DNA of 64,000 bases, taken from contig JAHLJT010000631.1 of assembly GCA_031308135.1 (NCBI GenBank), forward strand, positions 2,829,371-2,893,370. The letters are read 5' to 3'. Numbering within the stretch: position 1 is the first letter of the stretch; each line of letters opens with the position of its first letter. Both the position numbers and the translations under genes were made by a program. Shown here one piece after another: positions 35,926 to 46,404 of this stretch. A model generated the notes under the pieces. That model was given only the letters and a program-made list of their open reading frames with translations. It was not told the origin of the DNA and made no database searches. The stretch comes from Acheta domesticus. Taxonomy: Eukaryota > Arthropoda > Insecta > Orthoptera > Gryllidae.

Positions 35926-38288
35926 TTTTAGAATCATCCGATATCTTGAGATAGTTTCCCAATAATCACGGATGTTTTTCAGGATTCGAATGAATGAAAG
36001 GTTCCACTGTCCCTTCTCAATGTAATACCATATTGGTGTCCTCCAAAGTACAAGTGAATCTCATGAAGCACGTTCTGAATAAGCTGACATTAGCCCCCTG
36101 CGCTGAACCCTATGAAGATATACATAGGTGAAACTGCCTGAGATTGCGGTATGCGGTCCAGACCTCTAACTAAGAAGTTGTTGAATAAAGTATTAATAAT
36201 TTTCAATAAGTATTAATACTTATTGAATAATTTGCAATAAGTATTAATAATTTGAATTTTTGTTAAGTAAAATTTAATTATCATGTGAATGCTGAATTTA
36301 ACGTGATTTTTCATTTCAACAAATAGAAAATCGATAACGGACGATAGCCGCTGAGGTACTCTCTGATATTTTACAGCATGTTTTCTGACGTTATTCAGTT
36401 GCATGTATCCCCTGACTAATGAATGCTTATTATAAAAATTATTTTCAGCAGACAATTTTTCAAATCTATTGTGACATCTAATAATGTCACGCCCCACACT
36501 TAAAACGTTCTTACTGTTTTAATTCTTACTTGAAGCTAGTGGAAATATCCAAAAATCTGTTCAAATCACTCGTTTACATCGGTAAATTCTATAGGCCAGT
36601 GTGAAAACATTTGTTCTTGTTCTCTCAAACGCGTAATGAACAAATGAGAAAAATAGTACATCAAATCTGCAAAACTTCATTATTATTAATGCTCTTCACA
36701 CCTCATTCCACATAGAAAACTGCTATCCCCCAAAGAGGCTACAGTGTTAATACTGAATAAATGAAAGTTAGCCCTCATAATGTGGAATCTCTGAAAAAGT
36801 GAAATAAATTGCATACAGTACGTTTGAATTAACGGAATGGAAGTGAATATACTGAAAAATGTAGTATCTGTAACAACAAAGTTTAAATAGACCTTTGAAA
36901 GACGAAATTATTACAAAGGATTCAAAAATGTTCTCGAAATATGAGTTCTAAAAGAAGAAAGAGAAACTTTTTACCTAAGCACAGTTACTGAAAAAAAATT
37001 ATCTACGCATTTTCCGGAACTTTTCCGGACTTTCCTCCGTTTTCCAGTGCTTATTAACTTTTTTCACTTAGAGTATTTCACGTTGAAAAAAAATTAAATC
37101 AAGTCTGGAACTAATTTGTCAGCTCTGATTTCTCTGTGATAAAGATTTTGTAAGATCCCAACAAATTAAAATTGAGTCTCAATTTTTGCTGGATTATTTT
37201 TTAACGAAAAAATACGTAGTTATACAACCGACTCAAAATGTTATTTGACCCAACGATTCTTCTACAAATTTCCTGACTCTACCCCGATTTTTCCGGAGCA
37301 ATGAAATTCCCTGATTTTCCCCGGGTCCATGTTTTCCAGGAAGTAGGCACACTGGCAATGCTTCGTATTAGGCCGGTCACCTCGCGGCTCGTGGACACTG
37401 TGAGCGTCGAGGAGGCGACACGAGCAAGAATTGTTTTATGATTATCCGGAGGGATAATCTACACCTTCAATGGGGACGTAGGTGTTAGATGGAAATTATC
37501 GCCATCATCGTCGCCATTATCTTTCGGTGGGTTCTCGATTTATTCATGTCTCGTCGTGATACTCGGGCCATATTGTCTGCCCTTACGCGTCATCACTTAT
37601 TTCGAACATTCGTAGTAAATGTGAATGGACGCAAAGATTCGTTTCACTTGTGTTAATTCTCACACGCTCAGTTTTACGACATGCGTTGTAAATTATAATG
37701 TGACAGTAACGATAATTTTATTGCCTTGCATGTCCTCAGTTCGATGAGGTTACCGACCACTTTTCGTGAGCGGTTTTATTGATTTCCTTATTTTTAAGTA
37801 ACGATGAACGCAAGCATGCTTAATGTCAATGACCAAGAATGCTCTTGAGGCTGCGCCAGCGAGCAATATAACTTTTATTTTTCTATTCACAAATGTCTTC
37901 TAACACAGAAATTTTGCATATTATTAAAATTATACTCAAGGGGAATGATTAGGATCCCCAATTAAATTAGCACAAAGTAATTCCGAGGAATTAGTTTCGC
38001 TGAGCAAAAGAAAATAATAAGTTAATATTTTTAGGGAGAAATTCAGTGATAGAAATATATCCTCATGAACTTTGAAATGTTTAATGGGACAAATCCTTGT
38101 TTATAGTAAATTCGGACTCTAATTTAAAATAGGCAACTATTGTGGTATTCATTATGAATGGCACAGTAATAAATGCAAAGTAAATGTCATTCCGCGTCTT
38201 TACTCTTCATTTCAATAAAAGTTTTTACGATACACAATAGAAATACTAACATCAACTAATTCTAAGAATCGACACTACAACTTTAGTG
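35926..38288. other. AT-rich stretch, no gene
   Basis: Includes a perfect AT-rich palindrome at 36202-36227 and TTTTCCGGA/TTTTCCAGG-type fragments at 37010-37050 and 37255-37345 shared with the 20-kb region. Confidence 0.45.
36202..36227. repeat. Perfect 26-bp palindrome
   Basis: The sequence centred on attaat reads the same on both strands (ttcaataagta + complement). The unit caataagtattaat recurs once more at 36235-36249. Confidence 0.9.
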
Positions 38289-38515
38289 AAAAGTTGACTA
38301 GGGTAGTGTTTACCGAACCAAGGACTAGACTGATTTACGTAAATTACAACACACTTTCATGAAAAGTTGTCAAGTGTACCATTTACCGTGCCTAGGACTA
38401 GACTGATTAATGTATACTACAACACACTGTAGTGACTCATGAAAAGTTGACAAGTGTACCATTTACCGTGCATAGAACTAGACATTAACGTAAATTACAG
38501 CATACTGTGACAGAT
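38289..38515 (+). repeat. Tandem repeat, three units of about 70-80 bp
   Basis: Units start at about 38289, 38358 and 38438 with (t)gaaaagttg(a/t)c. Each contains accatttaccgtg-like, aggactagactgatt and taaattacaacacac blocks. Divergence between units is modest. It could be the start of a satellite or a locally duplicated segment. Confidence 0.85.
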
Positions 38516-38837
38516 CGCTTAGCACATCACATAAGATAACGCAGCTGCGAGTTCGGGGGATTTCCGAACTGACCGACACTCTGTCCTTACACCCAGGCAG
38601 TAATCAACTTGTTCGCTCGGTTGCTCGCTCAATGCTAAACAAACGCATTCATAATTTTTGGGATTCGATGGACCAGTAAGAAATTTGCGATTAAGTGCTC
38701 TAGAGAATATAATTCTATTGATTTCCGCTCAAATGGTATTATTCATATTCATCCGGGAACTATTATAGCAGAGGTCGCACGAAATATCTGTGTACTGGAC
38801 GACAGTTACACTGGGAGCAACACACCACAAGGCAGAG

Positions 38838-39272
38838 CATGGTGTAAGATATATAGATGTGTTCACTCCCAGTATAAAACTGAAGCTTATGTGAGGCTAG
38901 TTCTCACAGTTCCCGCACATAAGCGCTGCGATCTTTGGGTCTCATTTGGGCAGATCGTGATTGGTCGTGATCCATTCGATAGCTCTGTGGCTAGCTGATT
39001 TCTAATTTCAAATCAGTGATTTGTTATTTAGCGGTGGAATTGGTAAAGTCTAGAGCGAACAGTTACGAAAATGGGTAAGAAATGTTTTGTAAAATTGTGT
39101 AATAGCCACAGTTTAAGATGTAATCTTAAGATGTATAATCTTAGATGATCTTACACCGTGACCAAAACCGATCGTGCGCATCGTACGGACAAGCGAGGAA
39201 CTAGTCTCAAATTGGCTTCAGAAAATTTGCCCAAAGGCGGCTAGTTGACACACGTATATATCTTACACCTTG
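38838..39272 (+). mobile_element. P-element-like non-autonomous transposon
   Basis: The ends are CATGGTGTAAGATATATAG (left) and the inverted CAAGGTGTAAGATATATAC (right, to 39272). The flanks aggcagag (38830-38837) and aggcagac (39273-39280) agree at 7 of 8 positions. Ends starting with CA plus an 8-bp duplication fit the P superfamily. Inside, an ATG at 39071 opens MGKKCFVKLC, the typical start of a THAP zinc finger (C-x4-C), before a stop 25 codons on. P-like transposases begin with a THAP domain. At 435 bp this would be an internally deleted copy. Confidence 0.7.
39071..39148 (+). pseudogene. THAP-like transposase N-terminus, truncated
   Basis: The 25-codon frame MGKKCFVKLCNSHS... ends at TGA. 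The MxKKCxVxxC opening is what THAP domains of P-like transposases show; the later C-x2-H pair and the AVPTF box are absent because the element is deleted. Too short for a firm call. Confidence 0.4.
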
Positions 39273-39519
39273 AGGCAGACACAGCAAGAGCGCAGAAAGA
39301 CCCGATGCAGCTAGGGGTTGTAATTGTCCGGAATTTGGCTTGCCTGCGTAAGATATTTATGTTTCATTGGTTTACTTCTGTGTTTTCTCACACGAAATGT
39401 AAATGAAATTTTTATGTGCCGACACTACCTGTTGAAAAGCTAGGAAGTGAATATTTTTGAGGCGACATTCGGTGCAACCGAATCCCTCTTCTGTGATGTC
39501 ACCGAGTGCAGAATGATTT
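39273..39519. other. Unassigned sequence
   Basis: Nothing recognised between the P-like element and the SINE. Confidence 0.4.
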
Positions 39520-40012
39520 ATAGGTGTTTCCAAGAACGTTAACAGCTGAGGCCATTAGTATCGTAAAAGCAATGCATGTTTTTTATCGCGGGAAATGGCT
39601 GTGATCTTCCTCTGTTAGTTGGTGAGATCCGGCGCCAATCTATAAACACGTCGGCTTACCAGGTTTTCCCCAACCAAAAAACCCCACACGGGATCCAAAC
39701 CCAACCCAAATCCTAAGCTCCCTACATTTGAGAGGTGAAGAGGACAAGGAAGAAAAAATATCGCGTGCGGTCCGCTACTGCACCGGCTACTACTGCACCG
39801 GCATTTGCCTGGTATTGATCGAGAAAATCACGGAAAACTACCGATCAGAGCAGCCGACCGCTAGAATTCTCCTCCAAACTGAGGAGTGAAGTCGAGTGAA
39901 GTCGTCCGAGTTCTGTAGTCGGTGTCGAAAATCCTGCCACCGTCGGGACTCGCTCGCTAGCGCAGTGACATCAACTGATGTCTTCAGCCACCTCAGCCGG
40001 TCCCTGTGCAGT
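39520..40012 (-). mobile_element. Long SINE, copy 6
   Basis: Diverged copy: gttaacagctgaggccatta, ggtgagatccggcgcc, tgcaccggcatttgcctgg, gatcagagcagccg, ggtgtcgaaaatcctgccaccg and gccacctcagccggtcc. The B box is partly lost (gggactcgct). Confidence 0.85.
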
Positions 40013-40079
40013 TTCCGCGCGAGCTCTACAACTAATTGCGGCGGTCGCGATCTTAGTTACCCGATACCTCGATTCTTTG

Positions 40080-40612
40080 GCTCGACAGCCCTCTACGGGC
40101 CTTGGCCGACCAGCGGTGACCCAGCCTCCCGGCCAGGGGATAAGGGGTTGAATTGAACTGAATTGATGCCTTATTTTACGTGGCGAGACTCAGGCCATGA
40201 GGCCTGCTCTTCCGTCTGCCGTCTGACCACGCAAATTTCGCTACGCTCCTTTCACCAACTAGCGGAAAGAAGGTATTACTGAGGCGACGAAACAGGCGAT
40301 TTGAATTTAGGATTCAACAGAGGCGTCATTTAGGATCTTTTACAGTTACACGGCTTCGATCGGGTTTGAACCCGCCAACTTGGGCATAGCAGTCCGCAGT
40401 TACGCTAACCGCTACACCATCGCCGCCGCTACAGGGGTTCGTGTGGTTAGCACGAAGAAATCCCTTCACCATATGTACTGGTCTTCTTAACCTTACGGTA
40501 GGCTTTCTCACTGTCACACAGCAATAGATACTGGGGGTATTTGTAAGGAAGGAGCGCAGGTATAAATTTCCTCGGCCGGGATTCGAACTCGGGGTTGAAA
40601 TAAATGGAATTC
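40080..40612 (-). mobile_element. tRNA-derived SINE of a second family
   Basis: On the minus strand the stretch at about 40432-40361 has tggtgtagcgg (a perfect match to the A box TRGYNNARNNG) and ggttcaaaccc (B box). A second B-box-like ggattcgaactcgg lies at 40578-40591. The plus-strand text gtgtggttagcacgaa...tctcactgtcacacagcaatag resembles a SINE I recall from orthopteroid insects. It lies directly beyond copy 6 of the long SINE. The boundaries are approximate. Confidence 0.6.
40162..40299 (+). repeat. Direct repeat, unit A (about 138 bp)
   Basis: It matches 40609-40744: tgaggcctgctcttccgtc, ctgaccacgcaaatttcgc, tacgctcctttcac and gcgacgaaacaggcgattt. It overlaps the SINE called at 40080-40612, so the pair may be two tandem partial SINE copies. 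Confidence 0.85.
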
Positions 40613-40744
40613 ATGTCTTATTTTACGCGGCGAGACGCAGACCATGAGGCCTGCTCTTCCGTCTGACCACGCAAATTTCGCTACGCTCCTTTCACTAACT
40701 AGAGGAGAAAGAAGGTACAACTTGGGCGACGAAACAGGCGATTT
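40609..40744 (+). repeat. Direct repeat, unit B
   Basis: Second unit of the 40162 repeat, about 90% alike by eye, apart from a small duplication (ccgtctg) present only in unit A. Confidence 0.85.
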
Positions 40745-41559
40745 GGATTGAGCTCAAAGATTTCTTTTAGGCTCAAGGTATATCTACTAACATGCAGTAA
40801 ATGTACTGGGACATGCGACACCACTAACATGGGACAGCCGACTTTACTTCCCCTCCGAAGGAAGGCGCACGAAGGATTTTTTCGCCCTTAAAATTACACG
40901 CCAAAAAAAATGCACAGCTATCCATGTGTTGCGCCGCGGAAAGCGAACACACTAACCAACGAGCAAACCGCTGACGAAAATCCCCGCGATATTCGGCACC
41001 TGCGAACAGCGAGCGGACTAACCGAGTGTGGGGTGGGAGTGGTGGGCGTGGGCGTGGGCGGGAGCGCCGGAAGCGGAGCCGCCGCAATTAGCGCGCCGCC
41101 CTGCGCCGAGACAATTGCTGCGCGGGTTGCGCTCGGGTTACGTAATTGGCGCGCGTTGCCTCAGCGCGCGGGGCGGCACGGCTCATCGCGCAGCGGGCGC
41201 AAGCCACAAGGTGAGCGGAGGTCGCCCCGCCACCCGCCACCCGCCACGCCCAAGGGCACCACATGCGCAATGCTCCAGGTGGCAGCGGAACGGGTTACCG
41301 TTCTTAAGTTGCTATTCCTCAGTTTTATATTAAAAATTCGTTATTGAATTACTTTTTTTCACTCCGGATGCAAACATTTCTTTCGCACAGCGAGCCACCT
41401 TCGCTCCGATGCCAATAGGCAGCCAGCAATCATAGATTCGACATCGAAGTCCCGTTTCAGACAAAGAATAAACATTAACAGAAAATACGTTACAACCGTT
41501 ATATTAAAAAACGGATGCTGAAGAGATAACATTCATGGCAGAAAATCCTGCCAGTGGGC
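40745..41559. other. Mixed sequence with a CpG-rich island at 40910-41290
   Basis: The island has gtgggcgtgggcgtgggcggg and gccacccgccacccgccac short tandem pieces. No believable gene. Confidence 0.45.
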
Positions 41560-42229
41560 ATTAATGAGTGAAAGTTCCCTATGATTTTCAGACAGTCATA
41601 ATGTCTATTCATAGATACAAATAAAAGCATAAAAATAACATCAAATTACCCTTCGGAAAACAAAACGCCATAACCGTCCACAGAATAAAACACGATCATT
41701 TTATTGATTTTTTAATCCCACAATTTTAGCTTTAGCAACTTAACTGGTGTTCGAGACTAGTTCTCGAATCATTATTTACAAAAATTTACCTTTCGATGAA
41801 TTCTAATCTTGAATGCAATCAGTTAGCGCAAAGTTAGAATTCGATATTAACAAAATTTAGTAGAAAATTCAAAAGTCGTCCAGTTGTTTTTTCTGATAAC
41901 GTTATCCTCCCTTTTGCCCCTACCCCTCCCAGAATTCTTGAGACACTGGAACATTCATGTCCGTACTCTCTAAGAAGTAGGAGTGATCTGAGCCGAGCAA
42001 GCAGAAGAATAAGAAAAGAATAAATTTCTTCTTTCGCCCAAATAAATTTTTATACTCTACGCTTCATGTTACGATTGACATCATGTGACTAAGTAACATT
42101 ATATTATATTTAAAGGCTTGATGATGGAAACACATCTAGTCTCCGAAACATAGCCAAGTGAATCATTGTATGTGTATCTTTGAATAAACATTACGACTGC
42201 CTGAAAATCATATGAAACTTTCATTAACT
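41560..42229. mobile_element. Inverted-repeat element with hammerhead-like motif
   Basis: The left arm (41560-41624, attaatgagtgaaagtt...tcagacagtcataatgt) and right arm (about 42163-42229, tttgaataaacattacgac...tttcattaa) are reverse complements over about 65 bp. Next to the right arm, 42115-42155 reads ggc-ttgatga-tgga...ctcc-gaaac-atagcc: a hammerhead-style core closed by a GGCT/AGCC stem. The middle is AT-rich and has no coding capacity. Confidence 0.65.
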
Positions 42230-42380
42230 TAAGAATTGTACAAGAGACAGTCTACAGTTCAACTTGAAGGGGTTACTACTTCAGAGGGGAGGGGATATTC
42301 TATTTTTTTTTAATTACGGCGATTCCATAATGTTTGATTGGAGCACTTACATAGATCTCACAACAAGCTTCCTTACAGCA

Positions 42381-42620
42381 CTATACTTCTGTTTTTCTTT
42401 CTTGGCGCACGGGGGTGTGTCAATAAAATGAAATATCTCACGGTATTTCACGTCGTTCTCGGTTGTGCCGCTAAGAGTCGCATGATCGCGACTGTATCGA
42501 GCAGTGTTGGCGATCATGCAACTCCTGGCGGCACAATGGAGAACGACGCGAAATACCGTGAGATATTCCATTTTGATGACACCCCCCCGTGCGACAAGAA
42601 AGAAAAACCGAAGTATAGTT
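42381..42620. mobile_element. Long near-palindromic MITE
   Basis: Arms of about 90 bp (42381-42471 and 42529-42620) pair almost perfectly: actatactt, tttttctttctt, gcacgggg, tatctcacggtatttc, cgtcgttctc and tgtgccgc. The loop itself contains gcatgatcgc and its complement. A transcript would fold into one long hairpin. Frames across it on both strands are a by-product of the symmetry. Confidence 0.9.
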
Positions 42621-43045
42621 CTATGTTAGTGTTCTATACCACTAGTAATAAAGCGGCACAGGGCTAAGAGCAATACGCGGGGACCTCTACTATCTCCGCA
42701 GCATGGAACCGCTTGATGTTATCATATAAAAACATAACTTTTAATTTGTGAAAAAAATATTGTAGAAACAGTGAAACGTGAAAAAAAAAACAACTTTCAG
42801 CGAGAGAATTCCCTAGGCCCGTTCCTTTAATACGTTAAGTGGTTCCCTGCGACTGATTCTACGATTTGAGATGTTGCAGTGGTACTCTAAAATGGGACAT
42901 AAGTTGCATGCGATCCTTCCTTCCCCTTCCTCGAGAACAGACGATCTGTTGCTCTCTAGAGCTACATAGTACATCTCATGAAATCTAGAAAGAATCGACG
43001 ATGACGAAGGTACTGCCCCACTGTCTTTCCAGTTGGTATCTAAAA
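42621..43045. other. Unassigned sequence
   Basis: Nothing recognised. Confidence 0.4.
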
Positions 43046-43165
43046 GGTGCCGCCCATAAATTACGTTACACAAATTTAGAGTATTTTGAATACCTCTCTC
43101 CTCCTGTAACGCACCCGTAACGCACACTTGAACCCCTTTAAATAATTACGTAACGTTTGCGACAA
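43046..43165 (+). mobile_element. TACGTAA-type MITE, copy 2 (short)
   Basis: Begins gccgcccataaattacgtta, has gagtattttgaatacctctctcc, and ends aataattacgtaacgtttg. It matches the minus strand of 10840-11219, with most of the interior missing. Confidence 0.55.
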
Positions 43166-44970
43166 AACCCCGCTCCCTTGTGAGGAGAGACATGAAAATA
43201 AATTATAGCACACTTTGCATTCATTTGATTTGTGTTGTAAATTAAAATTTATGATAATTCAAGTCGGAATTCGTTGGTGTTCTGTCTGCATCTAAGAAAT
43301 CTAATAACTTTATTTCTTGGTAAAAATTTTCTTTTAAAAATGGCTTTCATTTCATTTAAATTTCATTCATTTGAAGTAAAACAACGCGAAAAATACTCTT
43401 TTTTTCAAAAGTTAAATATCTGAATTTGAAGAACAACCTTCATTTAAAGAAATTTAAAGAAAAACCCCTATCGCCAATATCGTAGTTCTAGGAAGACGTC
43501 GAACGCATTTTAAACTTTTGCAGTTTTCGAACATTCGGAGAATTCTACGAAAATGGGACCTGCGTCACGTTATTAAAGGTACATTTTAAGAATAATACGA
43601 ATTTTGGTGAAAATCATATACATGGATTAGCCGCTACCATTTCTCACTGACGAACGAACGGACACGAACGGGCGGACCTTTTACCGTAAACTACATTGTT
43701 TGCCCAAGCAGAATGTGTTACACAAAGTAATTTATTACATATGGTAGGAAAAATGATTATCCACTTTTTTGGAATCAAGGACTTTACGTTTTTTCAACCG
43801 ACAAATTACAGTTTTCGTTGCAGGATTACATAACTTTCTTTATAATACGTATGTAGTATGCAAAAAAGTAAAATGTTTCCTTTTATTAAAAAAATATTTG
43901 TAAATTTAATCTTGTAGCAATGTCTGAGTTGTGAATAGTACAAGTACATAAATTTCTGAGTCATTATCAGGCTCTGAATGAAGCCGGGAGATGTGGAGAA
44001 ATCAGGAAACTTTTGTGATTTTCTGCAGAAATTTGTAAGAAACGGTTAACGAAGCAGAAAATTGGGTTTAGACTAAACAACAGCTCAGTTTGGAGGTGAA
44101 TAAGCAAGTAGGGATTGTTCTGTAAAAAGGATAGCTACGGGTATATGGCTGTAGTTGAATGTGGTATGTTGCATAGGTATGTGGATGATATCTTTAGTGT
44201 CGCATGTAACATTTCATGCCATAGTTTTTTTTGTAGTTGAAGTTAAATTAATAAATAATTAAATAATGTGATGGGTTCTTCCAGTGACAAGTCATTCTGA
44301 GCAAACGATTGGGATGCCAAGCGAGTCTCCTGAGTAGCAACGCGGAGGCATTTCGCCGTGCCTCGCGAGAGAGATGTGAATATGAATCCCGCCTTCGGAA
44401 ATTTCAGGTTACGCCATGTGTTCCGGTTGCCTCACAGATGAAACGGGCGTCGTGAATGGGCGGCGGACGGCGGCGCGTCCACGTGCCGCGGGGGATTCCC
44501 CCGAGGCGCATTCGCACGGGCGGGGCGCGCCCCGAAAATCCCCGCGTGGGCACGCGCTTCCGCCACGCCGCACAGGGTGACACGTGCAAGATGGACGGCA
44601 CTGAAGAGGACGGATGTACCATGAGGCTGTGGTGGATCCAGAGACCATGGCTCTAAAAACTTAAGAGTTTTCATTTGTTATCTGCTTTTATTTCATAAAA
44701 TTGATTGAAATATTTATGTTAGAATTACGAAATTATTGTAAAAAATATTGGGTACTGTATATACACTACAATATGTATATTATGTAACAATGTTTACAAA
44801 TACAAATGTATATACAAATGTTTATTATGTACGGTAAAAATTTATGACGGCTCCCTCCAAAATGATCGGCTTGATTCGCCCCTGACAAGAGGGTATAGTA
44901 GATGCTTCTAAAAACTGGTGGTAGTAAAACAACACATTATTTCTCACATTTCTATCTTACGCACTTTTTA
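43166..44970. other. AT-rich stretch with a CpG-rich pocket at 44440-44600
   Basis: No gene. The pocket has frames on both strands without motifs. A block at 43705-43775 (gtgttacacaaagtaattt, ttatccacttttt) recurs at 48262-48325. Confidence 0.45.
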
Positions 44971-45470
44971 TTGATTGGTAGTTACAGGCACGTCTCACGG
45001 CAAAGCTCATTAGTCCCGTAAGTGGAGGGCATGTTTTTATCGCCGGAGGTGGCGGTGAACTTCCTCTGCTGGATGGTGAGATCCACCGCCGACCTCTGTC
45101 GACTTGCAGCGTTTATCCTCAACAGGAATCTCCAATCAGAGACACGCTCTAAGCTCTCGAATGGTCTCCCGAGAATCGTGATAGTGTACTGCCTGTGAGC
45201 TTAAGTATTGTGTAAGTTAGGGGTGAGGATTTTGACATGGAAGGGGAGGGAAAGATGGCGCGCTGCCGATGGCCCATTTGTTTTGGCACTGCTCCGGCAT
45301 TCGCCTGGTGTTGACCGGAGAAACCACGGGAAACCGATCAGAGCAGCCGGTCACGTGAGTTCTTCTCCAGACAGCGGCTGAATTCGACCTGTCTCTCTAG
45401 TGTCGAAAATCCTGCCATCGTTGGGATTCAAACCCTAAGATCTCCCGTCAGAGGCATTGCAATGACGTTA
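44971..45470 (-). mobile_element. Long SINE, copy 7
   Basis: Full copy: tail remnant ttgattggtagttac, body (ggtggcggtgaacttcc, gatggtgagatcc, gctccggcattcgcc, ggagaaaccacggg), then the head with gggattcaaacccta as degenerate B box and gaggcattgcaatgac. Confidence 0.9.
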
Positions 45471-45697
45471 CAGTCAATTACAAAAAAACAACTGAACAAA
45501 TGGTTTGGGTGGCGTGGGTAATGTTTTTCCGAGCATGTTATTCGAGGGAGGGGAATGAACGACAGTGCAGTAGTCGCTGTTCGTCGGAGCGTGAGGGGCT
45601 GCGCTCACCACGACTCACGAGGCCGATGGCGCGTGGCGCGGCGCATCCCCGCCCAACATTGCCAGAGTCCCGACAGAATGTGGTGGCGGAATTTCGA
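45471..45697. other. Spacer between two oppositely oriented SINEs
   Basis: About 227 bp, partly GC-rich, no signature. Confidence 0.5.
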
Positions 45698-46136
45698 CTA
45701 GCGACATAGCTAGTCGAATTTAGCTGTCAGGAGGAGAATTCTAGCGGCCGGCTGCTCTGATCGGTAGTTTTCCGTGGTTTCTCCAAGCGAATACTGGAGT
45801 AATACCCAAATAAACGGGCCACGGACCACGCGCGATCTTTCCTCCCTTTTCCTTATCTTATTCTTACCCCTTACTTACACTTTCACATGCACTACACAAC
45901 CACATATCGGGAGACCAGTCGGGAGGTTAGAGGTATCTCCCACCGGCTCGAGCGGTGCCCGGCTGCTGGGAAGTACCTGGTTAGGGAAAATCCCGTATGC
46001 AGACATGTAAGTCGGCGTCAGATCTCAGCATTCAGTGTAGGTCATTATCACCGCCACCTTCCGCGTTAAACATGCACTAGACTTAAGGGATTAATGACCA
46101 TTGTTGACGCGCCTGGAATCATCAGTCAATGAATCC
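45698..46136 (+). mobile_element. Long SINE, copy 8 (5' truncated)
   Basis: It has the opposite orientation to copy 7. The tRNA-like head is missing; it starts at the gaggagaattctagcggcc block and runs through tctgatcggtagttttccg, gcgatctttcctcc and ggtatctcccaccgg. It ends with the tail-side cctggaatcatcagtcaatg. Confidence 0.88.
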
Positions 46137-46404
46137 AAACATGTGACAAGAATACAATGACTTGTGACAAGCGCACGACGGCATAAACGTAATAAATTGC
46201 AGGGAGAGTCTGAGGGCGTGGGCGCGGGGGCGGGGGCGGCGCGAGGCCAAGCGGCGCCGAGCGCGCGACCCCAATGTTCCGGGCGGCCGCGGAGCCGCGA
46301 CCTACGACCGGCGCCGGCGGGAAGACAGCGACGACGCGACGCCGCAACCGCAGGCAGCGCCTTGCTGGAGGGGCCTCACGAGACGGCCGCCAGCCGCGCA
46401 GCCG
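46137..46404. other. CpG-rich lead-in to the trinucleotide tract
   Basis: GC-rich, non-repetitive; compositional frames only. Confidence 0.45.

Noticed and set aside
38289..38515. CRISPR-like array
   Set aside because: Units are contiguous, diverged and without spacers, and the DNA is eukaryotic.
40361..40432. tRNA gene on the minus strand
   Set aside because: A and B boxes are good, but the acceptor and anticodon stems do not close into a proper cloverleaf, and it lies within a SINE-like unit.
42338..42667. Overlapping open frames on both strands with similar protein sequence
   Set aside because: The similarity is a consequence of the palindromic MITE; both frames read the same arms.
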